Origin: Lentisphaerota bacterium
Lineage (GTDB): Bacteria; Verrucomicrobiota; Lentisphaeria; Victivallales; Victivallaceae
Length of the DNA stretch: 64,000 nt
Reading direction: 5' to 3'
Assembly (NCBI GenBank): GCA_015061775.1
Contig: SUVY01000003.1
Location: forward strand, 17,108 to 81,107
Part shown: one piece after another, positions 16,304 through 23,700 of the stretch
How positions within the stretch are numbered: position 1 is the first letter of the stretch
Layout of the letters: each line of letters opens with the position of its first letter
Made by a program: the position numbers and the translations under genes
The notes under the pieces: model-generated
Seen by the model: only the letters and a program-made list of their open reading frames with translations
The model's database searches: none
Told to the model about the DNA's origin: nothing

Positions 16304-18310
16304 ATGACCGATCCGAGGGATACTCAATTTATCACGGCACTTGCCTGTGAGCAGGGAAAACTGATACTTTTCCGCCGTCTCGGCAGCGTGACCGACCAGG
16401 TTTCCCTCAACATAGAGCCTTTTCTGCTCGCGGATTTTTTTGACGTTCCGGGAGCAGAGACGGTGCATAAGTTATCCGGAAACAATCCGCTCTGCTGCAA
16501 GGCGGTATTTCCGGATAGCGCATCATACGAGGCAGCATATCCTGAGTTGAAAAAGACTCCGGGAGTGCGCCTGTTCAAAGACTGTACCCAGATGGCATAT
16601 CTGGATATGGGGCTGCGTCTTTTCGGAGGCATGGAGTTTTCCGACCTCCGCCGTATGCAAATATCCGTTGAGAGCGATGAAAAAGGCGTTGCCTGCAAGG
16701 TGACTGTCTCAGGTTCCGGAGGTGAAGAGCGTTCATTATCAGGAACGCCGCAGGAGGTTACAGATTTTTTCCTTATTGAGACCTCCCTTCGTGATCCCGA
16801 TGTGATAGAGGGGCATGATCTTAATTCAAAGATACTTCCTGCCCTCGAGAAGGCGGCGAAGAAAGCAAAGATACCCCTTGTGTTCGGAAGGACGGATACT
16901 CCAGCTGTATTCCGCACATCGCGTTTCACTTCAGCCGAAAAGGTGGTGTCCTACCGCCGCTGCGATGTTCCGGGGCGACATCTGGTCGATACGGGACATC
17001 TGGCGATATTCTGTGACTCAAGAACGAGGAGTTTCGACTCATTTGAGCTGGATTATCTCGCTGACTTTTACGGTTTTTCCGGAAGCATCAATGATATCAC
17101 CCGCCAGCTTGCCGATATGTGGGAGCCCAGTTACTTTTACTGTACCAAAATGCTTCCGCAAAGCTTTCAGGACTCCATTTTGCGCGGGACCGGCAGCAGC
17201 CTTGAACTTCTGCTGATATCCGAGTACCTCAAACGCGGAGCATCGATTCCTTACCCGCAGGAGGGGCGCAGTTATCCCGGAGCCCTGACCAGAGCCGAGA
17301 AATACGGAGTATATAAAAATATCCGCCATTGTGACGTAAGATCACTCTATCCATCGATAATTTCCGCGTGGGATTTAGCTCCTGACAGCGACAGCCAGCG
17401 GATTTTTCCTGAGCTGCTGAGAAGTTTTCTTGAATTCAGGATACAGGCGAAAGAGCGCAGCCGTACTGCGGAAACAGCTCTTGAGAGAGAGCACGCCTCC
17501 CAGCTGCAACAGGCGTACAAGATACTTATTAACTCATTTTACGGATATCTGGGTTTTGCTCAGGGATCGTTCAATGACTACGACATGGCGGAGAAAGTAA
17601 CTTCCATAGGCAGAGATATACTTACCGGAATGTTTGAGCGTCTCAATGCGCTTGGAGCTGCGGTGATCGAGATGGACACCGACGGAATATACTTTGTCTC
17701 CCCGGTGGATATATCTGCTGATGAATTGGAAAAAGAGGTGAAAAAAGGACTTCCCGAAGGGATCTGTCTTGAGTTTGATGCAGATTATCCGGCGATGTTT
17801 TCCTATAAGAGCAAAAACTACGCGCTGCTGACGCGTGATGGAAAAGTTGAGCTCACCGGGAGTGCCTTGCGTTCACGCTCGCTTGAACCGTTCCAGAGAA
17901 GGTATATCGAGACGGTCTGCCGCGAACTTCTGCATGGAACAGCTCATAATATCCGGGCGGTCTATGACAGGATGTATGAATCGATATCAGAGGGAACAAT
18001 TCCATTGAGGGAGCTCGTCAAGAGCGAGGTGCTGAGCGATTCGACAGACACATACCGCAAAAAACTCTCCTCCGGAAGCGGAAGGCGCAGCGCGGCATAC
18101 GAAGTTGCGCTCGCAGCCGGATTGAAGCTCAAGTCCGGAGAGACTGTGCGTTATTACGTCACCGGAGACAAAAAGCGCGTCACCGTAGCAGAAAACAGCC
18201 GTCTTTACATTGGCGAAGACGGTGAGCGCGATGAAAATCGGGCATATTACTGTGCCAAACTTGAAGAACTTGCGGAAAACTTCCGCGTATTTGAAGAGAG
18301 TGTGCAATAG
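16304..18310 (+). CDS. family-B DNA polymerase with degenerate exonuclease domain
   Basis: DNA-dependent DNA polymerase, 668 residues, shorter than E. coli Pol II (783). Polymerase motifs are intact: A CDVRSLYPSI near residue 346, B KILINSFYGYLG near 407, C MDTDGIYF near 456, and KSKNYAL near 504. The 3'-5' exonuclease region is not: the DIE motif reads ISVES after LRRMQ (near 120), Exo II in DPDVIEGHDLNSKILP lacks its Asp (near 170), and no YxxxD Exo III is evident before SYFYCTKMLP. Proofreading is therefore probably lost. Four bases separate it from the helicase gene, so a role in repair or lesion bypass is an inference from context. Confidence 0.85.
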   Translation: MTDPRDTQFITALACEQGKLILFRRLGSVTDQVSLNIEPFLLADFFDVPGAETVHKLSGNNPLCCKAVFPDSASYEAAYPELKKTPGVRLFKDCTQMAYLDMGLRLFGGMEFSDLRRMQISVESDEKGVACKVTVSGSGGEERSLSGTPQEVTDFFLIETSLRDPDVIEGHDLNSKILPALEKAAKKAKIPLVFGRTDTPAVFRTSRFTSAEKVVSYRRCDVPGRHLVDTGHLAIFCDSRTRSFDSFELDYLADFYGFSGSINDITRQLADMWEPSYFYCTKMLPQSFQDSILRGTGSSLELLLISEYLKRGASIPYPQEGRSYPGALTRAEKYGVYKNIRHCDVRSLYPSIISAWDLAPDSDSQRIFPELLRSFLEFRIQAKERSRTAETALEREHASQLQQAYKILINSFYGYLGFAQGSFNDYDMAEKVTSIGRDILTGMFERLNALGAAVIEMDTDGIYFVSPVDISADELEKEVKKGLPEGICLEFDADYPAMFSYKSKNYALLTRDGKVELTGSALRSRSLEPFQRRYIETVCRELLHGTAHNIRAVYDRMYESISEGTIPLRELVKSEVLSDSTDTYRKKLSSGSGRRSAAYEVALAAGLKLKSGETVRYYVTGDKKRVTVAENSRLYIGEDGERDENRAYYCAKLEELAENFRVFEESVQ

Positions 18311-18314
18311 AGAT

Positions 18315-20348
18315 ATGACATGTGAAGAGATACTCAAACAGCTCAATCCAGAACAGGGCGAGGCTGTATCGACGACCGAGGGACCTGTGCTGGTGCTGGC
18401 AGGAGCCGGAACCGGCAAAACCAGAGTGATAACGTTCCGCATAGCCTATATGTTGAGCCGGGGGATACCGGCTGAGTCTATCCTCGGAATGACTTTTACC
18501 AACAAAGCCGCGCGTGAGATGAAAGAGCGTCTGGCGCAGCTGGTCGATCCCAAACTGGCAGAGCGGGTGACGCTGGGAACGTTCCACAGCTTTTGCGGAA
18601 AGCTTCTGCGCCGCGAGATAAAGAAGCTCGGCTACATGCCCAACTTCACCATCGCCGATGAGTCCGACCAGCTCGGAATATTCAAACAGGCGGCAGGAGA
18701 GGCGGGCTGCGGAAGTGATTTTCCGTTTTCCACCGCGTTCAACATCATGAGCGGCTGGAAGAACCGTCTTGTGACTCCGCGCGAGGCGCGCAAGACCGCC
18801 GACAGCCAGCTGGAAGTTCTGACGGCGGCAGCATACGAAAAGTATCAGGAGCTGCTCGAATTGCAGAACCTGGTTGACTTCGACGATATGCTGATGCTGA
18901 CCTGGAGAGTCTTCAAAGAGTTTCCCGAGGTGCTTGAAAAGTACCGTGAACGCTACCGTTACCTTATGGTCGATGAGTACCAGGACACCAACGGAGCGCA
19001 GTTTACGCTCGTGAAAATGCTTGCAGGAGTTACCTGCAACCTCTGTGTTGTGGGCGATGATGACCAGAGCATATACTCCTGGCGCGGAGCTGATGTCGGC
19101 AACATCCTTGATTTCCCTGAGCTTTTTCCGGGAACAAAAGTGGTGAAGCTTGAGCAGAATTACCGCTCCTGCAGCGCGATATTGAATGCAGCCAACGCGG
19201 TCATTTCAAGCGGAGGGGACAGCCGCCGCCATACCAAAAAACTCTGGAGCGCGCTCGGAGAGGGCAGGACTCCGGAGATAGTCACCCTCGACAATGGAGA
19301 GCTTGAAGCGGATTTTATCGCGCGTCTTATCGAGCAGCGGAGACGTGAGCGCAACTCATCTTACAATGACTTTGCTATCCTCTACCGCTCCAACCAGCTG
19401 TCGCGTCAGCTCGAGCAGACTCTGCGCGGAGCCCAAATCCCGTACCGTATGGTCGGAGGACAGCAGTTTTTCCAGCGTCGTGAGATCAAGGATGCGCTGG
19501 CATATCTGCGTCTTATGAGCAATCCGCAGGATGACCAGAGCCTTCTGCGTCTGCTCACTGCGCCTCCGCGCGGAATAGGAGCCAAAGCCGTTTCCGCGAT
19601 GAAGCAGTACCGTCTTGAAGGAAAGGGTTCGATGTTCGACGCGCTCTGCGATGAAGATTTCCGCAAGACGCTGTCAGGACCGGCCTCACGCGGAGCCGAG
19701 GAGCTTATCGGCATCTACCGCAAATTCCGGATGCTCTTTGAGACTCCGGGAGGACTTGCCGGAAAATGTGCAGAATTTCTGAAAGAGACCGGATATATTT
19801 CCGGATTGCAGAAGATATATAAAGATATAGACGATACAGTAAAACGGCGGGATAATATAGATGAGTTTATCTCAGCGATCTCGCAGTTTGAGAGCAAACG
19901 CCAGGAGCCTCCAACGCTCTCGGACTACCTTGAGGCGTGTTCACTTCTCGAAGAGAGCGAGCGTGAGGAGGATCAGGAAACTGCTCCTGACGCCGTGACG
20001 CTCACCACCGTTCACGCCGCCAAAGGCCTTGAGTATCCGATAGTCTTTCTGATAGCTATGGAAAACGGAATATTTCCCCATGAGCGGGCACTCAACGAGG
20101 GCGGAGCTGATGAGGAAAAGCGTCTCTTTTACGTCGCCGTGACCAGAGCGAAAGAGGAGCTCTATCTGCTGCGTACCCGCTCGCGTCTGGTGCGCGGAGT
20201 GATGCACCCGTCGCGTCCGTCACCATTCCTGACAATGATCGATGGGAAATATGCGGAAACGCGGGAGCAGAGTGAGCTGCTGAAAACGGTTGATGCCGAC
20301 CGTCTTGCCGCAAAATTTGCAGAGTTGTATGAATTTCTTAACTCCTGA
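18315..20348 (+). CDS. UvrD/PcrA/Rep-type superfamily 1A DNA helicase
   Basis: ATP-driven 3'-5' helicase for repair or replication restart. SF1 motifs in order: Q-motif LNPEQGEAV near residue 9, Walker A AGAGTGKT near 30, TFTNKAAREM, VDEYQDTN near 220, GDDDQSIYSWRGA near 250, LEQNYRS, and TTVHAAKGLEYP near 560, with VAVTRAKEELYLL near the end. 677 residues. ATG 18315, four bases after the polB stop, yields a normal N-terminus; an upstream frame to 18210 overlaps polB and is not used. No nuclease domain follows, so this is not AddA/RecB. Confidence 0.92.
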   Translation: MTCEEILKQLNPEQGEAVSTTEGPVLVLAGAGTGKTRVITFRIAYMLSRGIPAESILGMTFTNKAAREMKERLAQLVDPKLAERVTLGTFHSFCGKLLRREIKKLGYMPNFTIADESDQLGIFKQAAGEAGCGSDFPFSTAFNIMSGWKNRLVTPREARKTADSQLEVLTAAAYEKYQELLELQNLVDFDDMLMLTWRVFKEFPEVLEKYRERYRYLMVDEYQDTNGAQFTLVKMLAGVTCNLCVVGDDDQSIYSWRGADVGNILDFPELFPGTKVVKLEQNYRSCSAILNAANAVISSGGDSRRHTKKLWSALGEGRTPEIVTLDNGELEADFIARLIEQRRRERNSSYNDFAILYRSNQLSRQLEQTLRGAQIPYRMVGGQQFFQRREIKDALAYLRLMSNPQDDQSLLRLLTAPPRGIGAKAVSAMKQYRLEGKGSMFDALCDEDFRKTLSGPASRGAEELIGIYRKFRMLFETPGGLAGKCAEFLKETGYISGLQKIYKDIDDTVKRRDNIDEFISAISQFESKRQEPPTLSDYLEACSLLEESEREEDQETAPDAVTLTTVHAAKGLEYPIVFLIAMENGIFPHERALNEGGADEEKRLFYVAVTRAKEELYLLRTRSRLVRGVMHPSRPSPFLTMIDGKYAETREQSELLKTVDADRLAAKFAELYEFLNS

Positions 20349-20360
20349 GGGGTATTAAAA

Positions 20361-21239
20361 ATGTCAGTTGTCTATAATCTCGGTTCACTCAATCTTGATC
20401 AGATATACCAGGTTCCGCACCACGTGGAAAGCGGAGAAACGCTCTCGGCGACCGCTTTCCGGGTAGGAGCCGGAGGCAAAGGCTGCAATCAGTCGATAGC
20501 CTGCGCTCTTGCCGGAGCAAAAGTATTCCATGCTGGCTGTATCGGCAAAGACGGCGTGATGCTCAAAGAGCTGCTCGAAAAGAGCGGAGCTGACACGTCT
20601 TTTCTGGAGGTTCTCGAAGAGCCGACCGGCAGAGCCGTGGTGATGGTGAATTCAGAAGGAAACAACTCCATCGTCCTCTTTGGAGGAGCAAACCAAATGG
20701 TATCCTCTTCTCTTATCGAAAGAGTGGTCTCTTCTGCCTCATTTGGAGACATCCTGCTTCTTCAAAATGAGACAAATATGCTTGCCGAAGCGATGAGTGC
20801 AGCAAAAGAGAAGGGTATGAAAATAGTGTTCAACTTTGCTCCGTTCGACGGCAAAAAGGCTGAGACGCTTCCGCTGGAACTGGTAGATTATCTTATCGTC
20901 AACGAGATCGAGGGGGCAGGGCTTGCCGGAGTGCAGGAGCCGCAGAAGATACTTGAAGTGCTGTGCGCCAAATACCCGGAAACACAAATCCTCCTGACGC
21001 TGGGAGCAGACGGAGTAGTCTGGGCTGGACCGCAGGGCAGCGGAGAGCTTCCGGCATTTCCCGCCGAGGTGGTGGACACCACCGCAGCCGGAGACACATT
21101 TATCGGATATTTTCTTGCCGGAATAATAGAAAACATGAGTATCGGAGAAGCCGCGACGCTCGCCTCAAAGGCAAGTGCGATCTGCTGCTCCCGCCCCGGA
21201 GCCGGAACCGCCATCCCCGCCCGCCGCGAGATCGGTTGA
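20361..21239 (+). CDS. rbsK: ribokinase (PfkB family sugar kinase)
   Basis: Phosphorylates D-ribose (or a related sugar) at O5. PfkB signatures: GGKGCNQSIACALAGA near residue 37, NFAPF near 157, and DTTAAGDTFIGYF with the catalytic Asp near 243. 292 residues, normal. Last gene of the purO operon after a 12-base gap with GAGGGG before the ATG. Pairing a ribose kinase with purO fits supply of ribose phosphate for purine synthesis, but that is inference. A palindromic repeat copy follows within 25 bases of the stop and no clear terminator is seen. Confidence 0.85.
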   Translation: MSVVYNLGSLNLDQIYQVPHHVESGETLSATAFRVGAGGKGCNQSIACALAGAKVFHAGCIGKDGVMLKELLEKSGADTSFLEVLEEPTGRAVVMVNSEGNNSIVLFGGANQMVSSSLIERVVSSASFGDILLLQNETNMLAEAMSAAKEKGMKIVFNFAPFDGKKAETLPLELVDYLIVNEIEGAGLAGVQEPQKILEVLCAKYPETQILLTLGADGVVWAGPQGSGELPAFPAEVVDTTAAGDTFIGYFLAGIIENMSIGEAATLASKASAICCSRPGAGTAIPARREIG

Positions 21240-21261
21240 AAAAACAAGCACAGATAATAGC

Positions 21262-21530
21262 GTTGGTTACCTGTTCAGATCCCGTCCGTCTTCGGTTGCT
21301 TCGCAACTCTACGCCGCGACAAGCCAAGCACGTTCATAGCCAGCGCACGCAGTAGTATGCAGAGTATTGCACGGCAAAGGTGCGACACATACAATGGCGG
21401 GCTGAATACTTCACCACATACGTAAATACTCCGTTCAATTCCGTTCACTCCGTTCCTCTCCGTTCATGAGCCTGCAGTCTTCTCGCGCCGAACCGGCGTG
21501 GCTTGGCAGACTCTTCTCGCCAACAAACCA
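21262..21530. repeat. palindromic intergenic repeat, copy A (partly rearranged)
   Basis: About 150 bases (21359-21508) match copy B at 23441-23595 with only scattered differences, including the inner block of CCGTTC repeats and the outer TTCTCGCGCCGAACC end. The left part keeps the GTTACC start and GCCAAGCACGTTCA end, but a different segment (21280-21320) replaces copy B's GAACGGA array. No gene is seen in 21240-21578. Confidence 0.85.
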
Positions 21531-21578
21531 GTTGGTACCAGGTCAAAGAGTCGCCACGGCTTGTTTTCTCTGGCGGCA

Positions 21579-22061
21579 TTACCGGGAGCGGTTTTGCTCT
21601 TTGTCATCAGTTGAGAAAACAAGACACCACGCTTTGCGCAAGTAGTTGTTTTTTTCGTAATACATCGGACCCGCGTCCGGAGTTTGCGGGTAAAACAAAA
21701 TCAGTCTTGCAACGAAAAGTGCAAGGCTTGCTGCGATAAGCAGAGTCAGCCATTTGCGGTTTGCCTTGATTTGGTCCGCAATTTTGCACAGATTGTGGGG
21801 AAGGCATCCGGCGGCAAGTGTGATTATCAGGGGCAGAAAAAGAGGATGCCAGAAAAAGCTCTCTTTGAAGTTTCCGCGTAAAAAATAGAGTCCGGCATGT
21901 GTGAGACCACATCCCGGACACGGGAAACCGCTCAAAGCTCTCCAGAAACAGAGTTGAAAATCTCCAAGGAGAAGCTTGTTGGTTGCGCCGTATATCAAAA
22001 ACATAGCCAGCGCGACCAGAACGATTTGAATATCTATATTACTGTTGTTGGGCAAGCGCAT
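21579..22061 (-). CDS. DUF2752-like small membrane protein
   Basis: 160 residues with three to four hydrophobic segments. The motif CPGCGLTHA near residue 48 in a membrane-flanking loop matches the CPxCGxTR/H pattern of DUF2752 proteins, whose function is unknown. Its start overlaps the stop of the gene at 22039-22395 by 23 bases, which suggests coupled translation. It is the last gene of a small island between palindromic repeats A and B. A membrane or metal-binding role is only a guess from the two cysteines. Confidence 0.72.
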   Translation of the reverse strand: MRLPNNSNIDIQIVLVALAMFLIYGATNKLLLGDFQLCFWRALSGFPCPGCGLTHAGLYFLRGNFKESFFWHPLFLPLIITLAAGCLPHNLCKIADQIKANRKWLTLLIAASLALFVARLILFYPQTPDAGPMYYEKNNYLRKAWCLVFSTDDKEQNRSR

Positions 22062-22395
22062 TGAGACGTTTCATCTGGTCAGCTACTGCAATCGGCCACA
22101 GTATCGGAACAAACAGAGTAAGGAACCACGGCATAGAGCTTGCAGGAGTGATTCCTTTCTGAGCTTCAAGTATGGTGAGCTGCTCGTTACTGAGGTACAA
22201 TCCGTAAAAGCCGATAATAACAGCAATCCAGTGCGCAGAGTCATCGACTCCAAAGGCTTTTGCAAATTCTCTTCTGAACGCGTGCATTTGAAATATCAGC
22301 GGAAAACCGCAGCAGCAACAGTAGCCGATAAACAGCATCAAAATATTTGGAGTCTGTCCGATTTTCCAATCCAAAAATCCACCCGCTTCGTTCAT
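22039..22395 (-). CDS. small membrane protein of unknown function
   Basis: 118 residues with about three membrane segments: near 14-35 (ILMLFIGYCCCCGFPLIF), near 56-70 (IAVIIGFYGLYL) and near 88-105. A run of four cysteines sits in the first. I do not recognise a family. AAAGGT precedes the ATG, and a promoter-like repeat lies upstream at 22449-22541. The frame is not a shadow: the opposite strand offers only a weak open frame, and the hydrophobic pattern is that of a real membrane protein. Overlaps the following DUF2752-like gene. Confidence 0.65.
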   Translation of the reverse strand: MNEAGGFLDWKIGQTPNILMLFIGYCCCCGFPLIFQMHAFRREFAKAFGVDDSAHWIAVIIGFYGLYLSNEQLTILEAQKGITPASSMPWFLTLFVPILWPIAVADQMKRLNALAQQQ

Positions 22396-22448
22396 AATTT
22401 TTACCTTTCTTTTATATTGTTATTATTTACCTTTGTCAGGTGTTGAAG

Positions 22449-22541
22449 TTTAATATAATGTAACATTTTTTTTTTTCAAGCGTTTATGACTTTTGTTGCC
22501 CGTTTTTGTTTGAAAAAAAGTTGTTTGAATGTTTTTTCGTT
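22449..22541 (-). repeat. ~90-bp promoter-containing direct repeat, copy R1
   Basis: Matches R2 (23192-23285) over about 90 bases, with small differences in T-run lengths. On the minus strand it carries TTGAAA (22479-22474), a 16-base spacer and TATATT (22457-22452), so it can act as promoter of the gene ending at 22395. The two copies bracket the gene 22545-23093. Confidence 0.75.
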
Positions 22542-22544
22542 ATA

Positions 22545-23093
22545 TCAACCGATTTCGTCTTCGGCAAGAATTATGGCAGCAGCAGCGATCTTCAAGGCAT
22601 TTTCTTGATTATTGACAGTAACTGTTTTGCCATTGGATAATGTGAAGATAGCACCGGAAACTATTCCGCAGCACTCTTCTCCTCTGGTTATTGAGTACTT
22701 TGTCGGAATGAACCAGCTTATACGCGGGAGCCACATTACCAGAGAACGCACTATGTTTTGGGACATAACAAGGTCTTCACATTGCCACTTGCATCCAGTA
22801 AACAGTTCACCGAATCCGTTGGATAATCTCTGCCAGGTAAAAAGAGTCTGGTTTGTTTCAGTATCTATGCAGGAGAATGTTTTTTCGCTCCGTATGAATT
22901 GATATGCTGGAGAACTGTTTTCTGATTTGGCAAGGTTATAGGTTTTTATATCCTTTTCTTCATCATGTGAAACAGAAATAACAGCTATAGTTGCTTTTCC
23001 CCGGCAAACTTCAAAGCTGGAATTTTCTTTGCTCCTTATTCCATATCCGCCCTTTTGAATAAAGGACAACCATGACTGGTCTTTGTTATCCAT
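22545..23093 (-). CDS. protein of unknown function (182 aa)
   Basis: Not recognised. The protein is soluble-looking with no signal peptide: an N-terminal half rich in charged beta-strand-like sequence (YGIRSKENSSFEVCRGKATIAVI), a WQRLSNGFGELFTG segment near residue 95, and a C-terminal part GAIFTLSNGKTVTVNNQENALKIAAAAIILAEDEIG that resembles the end of LURP/Tubby-like or PH-like small domains (resemblance only). ATG 23093 is chosen because GGAGGG lies directly upstream; the 40-residue extension to 23213 would begin inside repeat R2's promoter. AT-rich and compositionally unlike its neighbours, so possibly acquired. Confidence 0.65.
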   Translation of the reverse strand: MDNKDQSWLSFIQKGGYGIRSKENSSFEVCRGKATIAVISVSHDEEKDIKTYNLAKSENSSPAYQFIRSEKTFSCIDTETNQTLFTWQRLSNGFGELFTGCKWQCEDLVMSQNIVRSLVMWLPRISWFIPTKYSITRGEECCGIVSGAIFTLSNGKTVTVNNQENALKIAAAAIILAEDEIG

Positions 23094-23191
23094 TTTCCCT
23101 CCATAGTTTGCAGCTTGAAAACTTATATGGTCAGAACCCGCGTGCTGCAATCTTTTTACGGTGCATCCTGACTGAACTACATTGAAGTATA

Positions 23192-23285
23192 TCAACTTAA
23201 TATAGTGTAACATTTTTTTTTCAAGCGTTTATGACTTTTGTTGCCCGTTTTTTTTGAAAAAATAGTGTTTGTGTGTTTTGCCAAG
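23192..23285 (-). repeat. ~90-bp promoter-containing direct repeat, copy R2
   Basis: Second copy of R1. TTGAAA (23224-23219) and TATATT (23204-23199) are present, but the A-run is shorter, leaving a 14-base spacer. Located upstream of the 182-residue gene. Confidence 0.75.
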
Positions 23286-23305
23286 AGATGGGGGCAAATA
23301 ACCGA

Positions 23306-23605
23306 GGGTTACCTACTCAAAGCCCGCCAAGCACGTTCAGAACCGGCGCGAGAAAAAACGCCCGCCTTTAGAACGGAGTTGAACGGAATTGAACGGAGTG
23401 AACGGATAGCCGGGGCGGAGAAGTATGCCGCACGCATTTGTTTGCAGAGTATTGCACGGCAAAGGTGCGACAAATACAATGGTGTGCTGAATACTTCACC
23501 ACATACGTAAATACTCCGTTCAATTCCGTTCACTCCGTTCCTCTCCGTTCAGGAGCCTGCTGTCTTCTCGCGCCGAACCAGCGTGGCTTGGCAGATATGC
23601 GCGCC
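23306..23605. repeat. palindromic intergenic repeat, copy B (most complete)
   Basis: About 300 bases. The ends are imperfect inverted repeats (23326-23354, GCCAAGCACGTTCAG..., against 23565-23592), and inside them an array of GAACGGA units (23380-23406) faces its complement CCGTTC (23516-23550). It matches copy A in the right half and copy C (63870-64000) in the left half. No open frame of note. Structure is like a MITE or BIME-type element, with no transposase visible. Confidence 0.85.
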
Positions 23606-23634
23606 AACCGACGGCGGTTTCCAAATTATCCAGC

Positions 23635-23677
23635 ACAAAAAACACCGCATACCTTTTGTTCAAAGTGTATGCGGTGT
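23635..23677 (-). terminator. Rho-independent terminator after the NSS symporter
   Basis: Perfect 11-pair stem 23642-23652/23667-23677 followed on the minus strand by six T. It ends the GntR-controlled sugar operon. Confidence 0.85.
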
Positions 23678-23700
23678 CAAAAAGCAAACTGTATCTGTGT

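Larger units (their letters stand above)
23094..23700. other. gene-free interval with repeats R2 and B
   Basis: 607 bases without a gene. In order: leader of the 182-residue gene, direct repeat R2 (23192-23285), palindromic repeat B (23306-23605) and the NSS terminator (23635-23677). Short open frames here lie in the palindromic repeat and are not coding. Confidence 0.75.

Noticed and set aside
21262..21530. CRISPR array, suggested by repeated CCGTTC/GAACGGA units
   Set aside because: Units are 7-9 bases, run together without spacers, and occur as opposed inverted arrays.
23309..23533. Short open frames on both strands
   Set aside because: They lie in palindromic repeat B, have no start signals, and reflect the repeated CGTTC units.
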